DNA of 6,437 nucleotides from Candidatus Zixiibacteriota bacterium (GTDB taxonomy: Bacteria; Zixibacteria; MSB-5A5; GN15; JAAZOE01): the NCBI GenBank assembly GCA_012797915.1, contig JAAZOE010000263.1, positions 1 through 6,437 on the forward strand, given 5' to 3'. A program made the position numbers and the translations under genes. Of the stretch, positions 1 through 5,608 are shown piece by piece. The notes under the pieces were generated by a model. The model was not told where the DNA came from. It searched no databases and saw only the letters and a list, made by a program, of their open reading frames with translations. Every line of letters starts with the position of its first letter. The stretch's first letter is position 1.

Positions 1-1549
1 CGGCGAAACCGAGTTCGGTCGGCACCAGCCGGCGTTCGACCAGGTCGACGTATTTGCGCTGTTTCAGCGTGTAGATGATCTGGGCGTAGGTCGAGGGACG
101 GCCGATCCCCAGCGATTCGAGCTCTTTCACCAGCGAAGCCTCCGAGAATCGAGGCAGCGGCTTGGTGAAATGCTGGCTGGGATCGAATTTTTCGGCTTTG
201 AGCTTCTCCCCTTTTTCCAGCGGCGGGATCTCCCCTTTGGCCTCGCCATTGCCGTTCCCGTTGCCGTTGGAGTCGCTTTCCTTGTACAGTTTCAGGTAGC
301 CGTCGAAACGGAGGTTCTGCGAGGATGCCCGGAAGAGGTACTTGCCGGCGTTGATGTCGACGGAGACGGTGTCGTATTCGGCGGCTTCCATCTGGGAGGC
401 GATGAAGCGGTCCCAGATCAGGCTGTACAGGGCATACTGGTCCTTGGTCAGCGACTTCTTGATTTTGTCGGGCGCGTATTCGAGATAGGTCGGACGGATC
501 GCCTCGTGGGCGTCCTGGGCCGACTTCTTGGTCTTGAACATGCGCGGCGAGGAAGGCAGGTATTTCTTGCCGAAGACCTGCTGGATGTATTCACGCGCCT
601 CGTGAATCGCCTCCGGCTCCACGCGGACCGAGTCGGTGCGCATGTAGGTGATCAACCCCACCGCGCCGGCTTCGACATTGAGATCGACCCCCTCGTAAAG
701 GGCCTGCGCGATCCGCATGGTTTTCTGCGGAGCGAAATACAGCTTGGTGGCCGCCTCCTGCTGCAGGGTGGAGGTGATAAATGGCGGCGGCGGCGTGCGT
801 TTCTTGGAACCGATCTTGATGTCGGCGACTTCAAATTTTTGTTTCCGCAGCTCCGCAACGGCGGCCTCGGCGGAGGCCTGATCTTTCAACTCCGGCTTGG
901 CGCCCTCGATTTTGGCCAGCTTGGCGGCAAACGTCCGGCCGTCGCTTTTGGCCAAAAGAACATCGATCTCCCAGTATTCCTGGGGGACAAAATTGCGGAC
1001 TTCCTCTTCCCGTTCACAGATGATCCGCAAGGCCACTGATTGGACCCGTCCGGCGGACAGCCCTCGGGCGACGGTTTGCCACAGGAAGGGAGAAACCTTG
1101 TAGCCGACAATCCGGTCGAGGACGCGGCGGGCCTGTTGGGCGTTGACCAAGTCGATGTCGATGGCCCGGGCATGCTCAAACGCCTCGGTCACCGCTTTCT
1201 TGGTAATGGCGTTGAACGCGATCCTGCTGACTTTGCCGCCGATTCGGGCCGTCTTGAAACTGTTGGCCACGTGCCAGGCGATTGCTTCCCCTTCCCGGTC
1301 GGGATCGGGGGCCAGGTAGACATGCTCGGCCTTTCGCGCCGCGGCGCGGAGGTCCTTGAGCACCTTGTCTTTCCCCTCAATCACCACGTATTCGGGGGCG
1401 AAGTCGTTTTCCAAATCGACCCCGATCCGGGATTTGGGCAGATCGATAACATGCCCGACGGTGGCCATGATGTCGAAGTTGCGCCCAAGAAACTTCTTGA
1501 GCGTCTTCGACTTGGCCGGCGATTCAACTATCAGCAGGTTTTTGGCCAT
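1..1549 (-). CDS. topA: DNA topoisomerase I (type IA), N-terminal 516 residues, cut by window edge
   Basis: Type IA topoisomerase that relaxes negatively supercoiled DNA by cutting one strand through a tyrosine-phosphate link. The visible frame is open from the ATG at 1549-1547 to the left edge. The N-terminal Toprim domain shows LLIVESPAKSK (Glu9) and the acidic motif DPDREGEAIAWH (Asp82, Asp84, Glu86). Next come RIAFNAITKKA, the QQARRVLDRIVGYK segment and GLSAGRVQSVALR. The active-site region GLITYMRTDS places the catalytic tyrosine at Tyr302, followed by DAHEAIRPT. Near the edge is GIGRPSTYAQII, a conserved motif late in the core. The C-terminal zinc-finger or other DNA-binding part lies outside the window. 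A short Asn-Gly repeat (residues 428-435) sits in a loop before PPLEKGEKL. Its start codon shares one base with the rpoZ stop (TAATG) and only a weak GGGA lies upstream, so translation is probably coupled to rpoZ. Identity is near certain from the motifs. Confidence 0.97.
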   Translation of the reverse strand, partial: MAKNLLIVESPAKSKTLKKFLGRNFDIMATVGHVIDLPKSRIGVDLENDFAPEYVVIEGKDKVLKDLRAAARKAEHVYLAPDPDREGEAIAWHVANSFKTARIGGKVSRIAFNAITKKAVTEAFEHARAIDIDLVNAQQARRVLDRIVGYKVSPFLWQTVARGLSAGRVQSVALRIICEREEEVRNFVPQEYWEIDVLLAKSDGRTFAAKLAKIEGAKPELKDQASAEAAVAELRKQKFEVADIKIGSKKRTPPPPFITSTLQQEAATKLYFAPQKTMRIAQALYEGVDLNVEAGAVGLITYMRTDSVRVEPEAIHEAREYIQQVFGKKYLPSSPRMFKTKKSAQDAHEAIRPTYLEYAPDKIKKSLTKDQYALYSLIWDRFIASQMEAAEYDTVSVDINAGKYLFRASSQNLRFDGYLKLYKESDSNGNGNGNGEAKGEIPPLEKGEKLKAEKFDPSQHFTKPLPRFSEASLVKELESLGIGRPSTYAQIIYTLKQRKYVDLVERRLVPTELGFA

Positions 1550-1782
1550 TATTGTTCATTTCCCGCGTGGTAACGGACTTTCCCATCGATGCAGTCGCGG
1601 ATTGCCACGAAGGTGACTTTGCGGCCGTCGATGTCGACTTTGTCCGCGTTTTCCTCAGAGAGCATTTCCAGTTTGGCCAGTCGGATGGCATTCAGTTGAC
1701 GAGCCAGCTGGGCGGCGATGAGCACCGCCTCATACCGATTGGCCGTCAATTGCTCAAGAGAGTCCAGAGGTACGAATCCCAT
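1549..1782 (-). CDS. rpoZ: RNA polymerase omega subunit
   Basis: A 77-residue protein matching the small omega subunit, which helps assembly and stability of the beta-prime subunit of RNA polymerase. The family core is visible as NRYEAVLIAAQLARQLN (from residue 15), an acidic stretch, and KVTFVAIRDCIDGKV (residues 55-69), the usual end of the conserved region. I chose the ATG at 1782 because an AGGAGG ribosome site lies 4 bases upstream. It also puts the NR pair at residues 15-16, as I recall it in E. coli omega. A TTG 27 bases further upstream would add nine residues but lacks support. The gene starts 23 bases after gmk and its TAA overlaps the topA ATG by one base. The N-terminus reads MGFVP, not the proteobacterial MARVT. 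Small size limits certainty slightly, but the gmk neighbour supports the call. Confidence 0.93.
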   Translation of the reverse strand: MGFVPLDSLEQLTANRYEAVLIAAQLARQLNAIRLAKLEMLSEENADKVDIDGRKVTFVAIRDCIDGKVRYHAGNEQ

Positions 1783-1786
1783 GTCT

Positions 1787-1792
1787 CCTCCT
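1787..1792 (-). promoter_or_regulatory. Shine-Dalgarno site of rpoZ
   Basis: On the minus strand AGGAGG is followed by AGAC and then ATG at 1782. It is the best ribosome binding site among the visible genes and decides the rpoZ start in favour of 1782 over the upstream TTG at 1809. Confidence 0.8.
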
Positions 1793-1805
1793 GTCGAGCC
1801 GTTGC

Positions 1806-2435
1806 TCAACGGTGTGTCTGCAATAACCGGCCGGCGATGGTTTTGTTCCGGCCGAAGAAGGTGACCCCGACCGTCCAGGATTTAATCATATGGTCGGCAG
1901 CGGCCACCGCTTCATTAATGTCTTTGTTGATAATCACGTAGTCGAAATGGGGGTATTGTTCCATTTCCTTGATGGCGTTGGTCAGGCGAAGTTTAAGCTG
2001 CGCTTTGGTTTCGGTTCCCCGCCGCTTGAGCCTTCTCTTCAGTTCGGCTTTCGACGGCGGCAGGATAAAAATCGACAGGGCGTCCGGGTATTTCTTCCGG
2101 AGCGTCGCCGCCCCCTGGACATCGATATCCAGCAGGATCACCCCCCCCTGTTTTATCGTCATATCCAGCGGCTTTTTGGGAGTGCCATAAAAGCGCTGAT
2201 GAACCCGGGCGGTTTCGGCGAAAAAGCCTCTTTGGCGCAGCCGCAGGAAACGGTCGACGGGTACGAAGACATACTGCACGCCGTCGGTCTCCCCTTCCCG
2301 GATGGCCCGGGTGGTATAGGAAACGGAAAAGGTCCAGTCGCGATTACGGGCCAGGAGGTGGTTGCAGATGGTCGTCTTCCCGCCCCCCGAGGGGGAACAG
2401 ATGATGACGATTTTACCTTTCGTCGACCGTCTCAC
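1806..2435 (-). CDS. gmk: Guanylate kinase
   Basis: Phosphorylates GMP to GDP with ATP in the cytoplasm, an essential step of guanine nucleotide supply. The protein is 209 residues, the usual bacterial length. The P-loop is SPSGGGKT (residues 14-21). The GMP-binding part has SVSYTTR (residues 37-43), GETDGVQYVFV, the Glu of FFAET (Glu74) and RFYGTP (residues 81-86). LLDIDVQGAATL (residues 101-112) carries the conserved aspartates, and FILPPSKAELKRRLKRRGTET covers the strand and the arginine-rich lid. The first P-loop residue is Ser rather than Gly, which falls within known family variation. Translation starts at a GTG (2435-2433), 10 bases after the yicC stop. The AGGA that overlaps that stop codon is the likely ribosome site, 8 bases from the GTG. 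The TGA stop is at 1808-1806, 23 bases before rpoZ. Position between yicC and rpoZ is the common bacterial arrangement. Confidence 0.97.
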   Translation of the reverse strand: MRRSTKGKIVIICSPSGGGKTTICNHLLARNRDWTFSVSYTTRAIREGETDGVQYVFVPVDRFLRLRQRGFFAETARVHQRFYGTPKKPLDMTIKQGGVILLDIDVQGAATLRKKYPDALSIFILPPSKAELKRRLKRRGTETKAQLKLRLTNAIKEMEQYPHFDYVIINKDINEAVAAADHMIKSWTVGVTFFGRNKTIAGRLLQTHR

Positions 2436-2445
2436 GAGCCTCGTC

Positions 2446-3321
2446 CTATTCGATGTTTTGCGCCTGTTCGCGCAGTTTCTCGATCTCTTCCTTCAACTGG
2501 ATGGCATAGGTCGAGGTCGCACTGGACAACGCTTTGGAGCCGATGGTATTGGCCTCGCGGCCCATTTCCTGCAGGATGAAATTCAACCGCTTGCCCGCTT
2601 CGCCGTCCCCTTTGAGCGTCTCGGCGAACATGTCGACGTGGGACCGAAGGCGGATACATTCCTCGGTTACATCCGAACGGTCGGCGAAGACCGTGACCTC
2701 CTCGGCGATCCGCTGGGCATCGATCCCGGCGCCATCGGTGAGATCGCTGATTCTTTTTTCCAACCGTTGTTTATATGTGAGGACATCCTGCGGAGCCTGG
2801 CGTTCGATGCCGACGACCAGCTTGGAAACCGCTTTCAGGCGCCGGGCGAGGTCTCTTTGCAAATTGCGTCCCTCGGTCGCCCGCATCTTTTCCAAATCGG
2901 CGACCGCCTGCAGGACGACCGTCTTGAGGTCGGGCCACAGCCGTTCCTCATCCATCCCCTCATTGGCGCTGGTCAGCATTTGAGAGAAGGCCAGAATATG
3001 CCCTAATTCGACTTCGCCGGGCAGATTGAGTTTCTTTTGAATCTGGGTGAGATGGGCATGGAAAGCGGTGACGGCTTTGACGTCGATGACCGATTGAGCG
3101 GCGGCATCGGGCGTTTCTTCGAGGATGACCGTCACGGTAACCTTGCCGCGCAACAGCTTCTGGCCGATCAGTTCCTTGACCTTCCCTTCGGCACCGGCCA
3201 GAATCCGCGGCATGCGGAAAACACATTCCAGGAACCGGCTGTTCACCGAAGCCAGTTCGACATGCAACTTGTACCCTTGGCGGCGCAAATCTGCGCGGCC
3301 GAAACCGGTCATCGATTTCAT
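2446..3321 (-). CDS. yicC: YicC-family endoribonuclease
   Basis: A 291-residue YicC/YloC-family protein. E. coli YicC is reported as an endoribonuclease acting in small RNA turnover; the role here is by homology only. The N-terminal YicC domain opens with SMTGFGRA (residues 3-10), then ELASVNSRFLE (residues 22-32) and RGKVTVTV (residues 59-66). The C-terminal DUF1732 region has VFADRSDVTEECIRLRSHV (residues 211-229), GKRLNFILQEMGREANTIG (residues 243-261) and SKALSS, and ends in a helical REQAQNIE, which is the usual family ending. The ATG at 3321 has GGGGAG 7 bases upstream (3334-3329), and MKSMTGFGR agrees with the standard family N-terminus. It is the first gene of the yicC-gmk-rpoZ-topA operon, about 27 bases downstream of the predicted transcription start. 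Stop TAG is at 2448-2446. Confidence 0.96.
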   Translation of the reverse strand: MKSMTGFGRADLRRQGYKLHVELASVNSRFLECVFRMPRILAGAEGKVKELIGQKLLRGKVTVTVILEETPDAAAQSVIDVKAVTAFHAHLTQIQKKLNLPGEVELGHILAFSQMLTSANEGMDEERLWPDLKTVVLQAVADLEKMRATEGRNLQRDLARRLKAVSKLVVGIERQAPQDVLTYKQRLEKRISDLTDGAGIDAQRIAEEVTVFADRSDVTEECIRLRSHVDMFAETLKGDGEAGKRLNFILQEMGREANTIGSKALSSATSTYAIQLKEEIEKLREQAQNIE

Positions 3322-3354
3322 CGACCATCTCCCCGTTTAGGACGGCAAGGGGGG

Positions 3355-3382
3355 AATATACGGTCGGGACATCGTTTGTCAA
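3355..3382 (-). promoter_or_regulatory. Sigma70-type promoter of the yicC-gmk-rpoZ-topA operon
   Basis: On the minus strand a perfect -35 box TTGACA (3382-3377) is separated by 16 bases from a near-consensus -10 box TATATT (3360-3355). Transcription would start near 3348, leaving a short leader of about 27 bases with a GGGGAG ribosome site before the yicC ATG. Six C follow the -10 directly, giving a GC-rich discriminator. The position, in the only non-coding gap of the window and just upstream of a housekeeping gene, fits a primary promoter. No other gene in the window has a comparable site in a gap. Confidence 0.82.
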
Positions 3383-3385
3383 ACG
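3373..3385 (-). promoter_or_regulatory. 13-base inverted repeat over the -35 box (possible operator)
   Basis: The minus strand reads CGTTTG, one central A, then CAAACG, a perfect 6-base inverted repeat containing the whole TTGACA. Part of the symmetry is built into TTGACAA itself, so only three flanking base pairs each side are extra, and chance is a fair explanation. If real, a dimeric regulator here would block the polymerase. Confidence 0.3.
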
Positions 3386-3390
3386 GTTTT

Positions 3391-3434
3391 CTCGGCCGGG
3401 ACCGGCGGCTCCTCGGTCTTCGGCCGCCGCCGAG
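3391..3434 (-). terminator. GC-rich stem-loop after the receiver-DHp gene (atypical terminator candidate)
   Basis: Starting 4 bases after the stop codon, CTCGGC (3434-3429) can pair with GCCGAG (3396-3391), and GGCGGC (3428-3423) with GCCGCC (3409-3404). This leaves a 13-base loop and a one-sided 7-base bulge. No T-run follows on the minus strand; the next bases are AAAACCG. It is therefore not a canonical intrinsic terminator. It could slow polymerase, protect the 3' end, or simply reflect GC-rich sequence between two transcription units. Confidence 0.25.
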
Positions 3435-3438
3435 CCCC

Positions 3439-4122
3439 TCACTTCCGGACCAGTTTCAACATCGGTCCGGCGGGGGTCTGGCGCAGCGAGGTGGTCATGA
3501 GGTTCGACATCTGGTGAGTGATTTCCTGGATGCGGCGGGCCGAGGTTTCGATCTTCTTCAACTTCTCCTGCAGATCGACATCGGTCAGACGCGGGTCCTC
3601 GAGGAGCAGTTCGATCGCCCCTTGGACGGTCATAAGCGGATTATTGATTTCGTGGTTGAGAGTCGAGGCCACCGCCGTCACCATCTCCAATTTTTCCGCC
3701 TCACGCGCCTTGGTTTCCAGACGGCGGTTTTTGAGAATCAGCTGCTGCGTGTGGAACGCCTGGCTGACGATGCGGGGGACGATGGCGGCGAAGTCATTGC
3801 TCTTGGCGATATAATCGATCGCCCCGGTCTTGATCGCCTCGGCGGCGATCTGCTCCGACCCGGCGCCGGTGATCAGCACGGCGGCCAGGTCCGGCTGCTC
3901 GGCATGGACCAGCGACAGCAGTTCGAGGCCGTTGATATCCGGCAGATGAAAGTCGATGGCGATCAGGTCATAGGGGTTTTCGCGGAGACCTTGCAGACAG
4001 GCCTTGCCGGAAGGGTAGGTGTGAACTGTGGTCTCGGGATACCGTTCGACTATGGCCCGCTCAAACAGGAGGGCGTGGAAACGGTTGTCTTCGACCAGCG
4101 CGATTTTAATTTTCTTTTTCAT
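3439..4122 (-). CDS. Receiver-DHp protein without ATPase domain (response regulator / possible phosphotransferase)
   Basis: A 227-residue cytoplasmic signalling protein. Residues 5-122 form a receiver domain: acidic pair Glu11-Asp12 (ALVEDN), phospho-acceptor Asp57 in LIAIDFHLPDINGLELL, Thr85 (LITG) and Lys107 (DYIAKS). A likely coiled-coil linker follows (about 122-148). Then comes a histidine kinase dimerisation segment with an intact H-box, STLNHEINNPLMTVQG, where His157 is the candidate phospho-histidine. The second helix is around residues 183-211. The protein then stops; there is no N-box, DxGxG or GxG lid of a HATPase domain, and the 117 bases downstream cannot encode one. No DNA-binding or other output domain is present. 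The ATG overlaps the stop of the upstream kinase (ATGA, 4 bases), implying coupled translation and a functional pair. It could be a phosphorelay intermediate, a partner forming mixed DHp assemblies with the kinase, or a truncated receiver-kinase. Domain calls are firm; function is inferred. Confidence 0.88.
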   Translation of the reverse strand: MKKKIKIALVEDNRFHALLFERAIVERYPETTVHTYPSGKACLQGLRENPYDLIAIDFHLPDINGLELLSLVHAEQPDLAAVLITGAGSEQIAAEAIKTGAIDYIAKSNDFAAIVPRIVSQAFHTQQLILKNRRLETKAREAEKLEMVTAVASTLNHEINNPLMTVQGAIELLLEDPRLTDVDLQEKLKKIETSARRIQEITHQMSNLMTTSLRQTPAGPMLKLVRK

Positions 4123-5606
4123 TTGCCGCCCCCCGGCTCGGCCGGAACCGCGAACACGAACAGCGACAGCGCCTCCGGCGTCGACTCACAGCGGATGAAC
4201 CCGCCCCAGTCGGCGATGATATCCCGGACGATGGCCAACCCCATGCCGGTGCCCGGAATGCCGCCGACACTCGCCTCCGGGGTACGGAAAAACGGCTCGA
4301 AGATTTTGATCCGGTATTGCGACTCAACGCCGGGGCCGTTGTCGCCGACGGTGAACCGATGCCAGCCGTCATCGTACCGATAGGTGACGGCGATGCGCGG
4401 AATGACGGCTCCGGCCGAGTATTTGAAAGCGTTGTCCAGGAGGTTGTGGAAGACCAGCTGCAGTTTCGCCTTCGGCGCCGTGATGACCGGCAGGTCGGCC
4501 GGGAGATCGACGACATATTTCTTCTGCGGATAGGTGGCTTTGAGTATCGTGACGATATCATCGATCATCGTTTCCACATCGATCGATTCGGCCAGACCGG
4601 TTACGGCCGAGGTGGCGGCCAGTTGGCCGAGGCTGTCGATCATGCGGCGCATGATCTGCACATTTTCGGTCAGGCAGGACAAAGCGAAACGACCGGCGTC
4701 GTCAAGCCTGCCCCCGTGATCGGAAGACAGCCGCCGGGAAAACGCCTCCATCGTGATGAGCGGCGCGCGGAGATCGTGGGCCATGATGCCGATAAGCCGG
4801 CGGGCGGCGGCGGTGTGTGATTCGGCGGCGCCCCCGAGAATCGATTCGCCCAGGCAGAAGATCACCGACGATCCCGGCGAGATCATGTCCGTCGGAGCCG
4901 TCACCATGGTCATCAATGCGCCGGTCGCCTGCGACCGGCCGTGGCAGGCGGTGAACCGTCGTTCATCGATGGCTTTGATGATATCGCAGTCGGCATAGGC
5001 CACCGGTTCGCCGGTGAGGTACACCGGTTTGATCGTCTCCCAGAGGGCCTTCAAGTCTTGGGCGAAAACGCCTCCTTCGGGGGTCAGGGTGCGGACCAGG
5101 CAATCATTGGCATACAGGAACGCATGGGAACCGTCGACCAGGGCGATCCCGATCTGAAGGGCATCCCCTATTTGACCGAGAAACGACAGGTTTGCAGCCG
5201 GGGAAGGCGGCGTCGTTTTCCGGCGTCGCGGCCGGAGGGTTTTCTTCGCTGGAACGGCTTCGCGCGGCATCAGGATGAACTGGTAATTGGCCGGCGCCTC
5301 GCCGATGAAATTGAGGGTGACGATAGCCCGGTATTCCCGCCGTTTGTTCCCGGCGGCCCGCATCACCAGCGGCCAGGCCTGATATACCTGGTCATGCCGC
5401 CGAGGACGATGCAAGACGGCGTCCATCAAGTGACGGCTGTCGGCGGGAACGAAATCATAGATCGACCGGCCGAAGAGTTCCTCGCGGGAATATCCGGATA
5501 ACTCCTCCGTTTCTTCGTCGATATAGATGAGGTTCCCTTTGAGATCGATCTTGAAGACGGCGCAGCGGACGGCGGCGGCGGTTTCTTTTTCGGTTATGGC
5601 GGACAT
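4119..5606 (-). CDS. Soluble PAS-domain sensor histidine kinase
   Basis: A 495-residue histidine kinase with no visible membrane segment or signal peptide, so it likely senses a cytoplasmic cue. Residues 11-115 are a PAS domain (VFKIDLKGNLIYIDEETEEL, then GYSREELFGRSIYDFV). A basic, proline-rich linker follows (about 119-137). A second, more divergent PAS-like region spans about 143-250 (IGIALVDGSHAFLYAND). The HisKA H-box is IMAHDLRAPL with His277. The ATPase domain has the N-box FHNLLDNAFKYS (Asn392), DNGPGV (residues 422-427), IFEPFF and GTGMGLAIV (residues 452-460), so the enzyme looks catalytically complete. I start it at the ATG at 5606, 2 bases after the protease stop. A TTG at 5654 would extend it by 16 non-PAS-like residues into the protease gene. 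The best purine-rich stretch, AAAGGTG, is too far upstream for a normal site, which suggests translation coupled to the protease. The ligand cannot be told from the sequence. Confidence 0.93.
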   Translation of the reverse strand: MSAITEKETAAAVRCAVFKIDLKGNLIYIDEETEELSGYSREELFGRSIYDFVPADSRHLMDAVLHRPRRHDQVYQAWPLVMRAAGNKRREYRAIVTLNFIGEAPANYQFILMPREAVPAKKTLRPRRRKTTPPSPAANLSFLGQIGDALQIGIALVDGSHAFLYANDCLVRTLTPEGGVFAQDLKALWETIKPVYLTGEPVAYADCDIIKAIDERRFTACHGRSQATGALMTMVTAPTDMISPGSSVIFCLGESILGGAAESHTAAARRLIGIMAHDLRAPLITMEAFSRRLSSDHGGRLDDAGRFALSCLTENVQIMRRMIDSLGQLAATSAVTGLAESIDVETMIDDIVTILKATYPQKKYVVDLPADLPVITAPKAKLQLVFHNLLDNAFKYSAGAVIPRIAVTYRYDDGWHRFTVGDNGPGVESQYRIKIFEPFFRTPEASVGGIPGTGMGLAIVRDIIADWGGFIRCESTPEALSLFVFAVPAEPGGGK

Positions 5607-5608
5607 GG

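Noticed and set aside
170..1039. A 289-residue open frame on the plus strand.
   Set aside because: It is antisense to topA, whose motifs are unmistakable, and its protein has no family features.
1783..1809. An upstream TTG start for rpoZ adding nine residues.
   Set aside because: It starts right at the gmk stop with no ribosome site of its own, while the ATG at 1782 has AGGAGG and fits the family N-terminus length.
1806..2435. Guanylate kinase inactivated by a P-loop change (Ser for the first Gly).
   Set aside because: Ser or Ala at this position occurs in active guanylate kinases, and all other catalytic motifs are present.
3322..3438. A frameshifted remnant of a HATPase domain after the receiver-DHp gene.
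   Set aside because: The gap is only 117 bases, is occupied by a hairpin and promoter, and no N-box or glycine-box sequence is seen in it.
3037..4383. A 448-residue open frame on the plus strand.
   Set aside because: It runs antisense to yicC and the two-component genes, crosses the promoter gap, and shows no recognisable domain. Long antisense frames are expected in GC-rich coding DNA.
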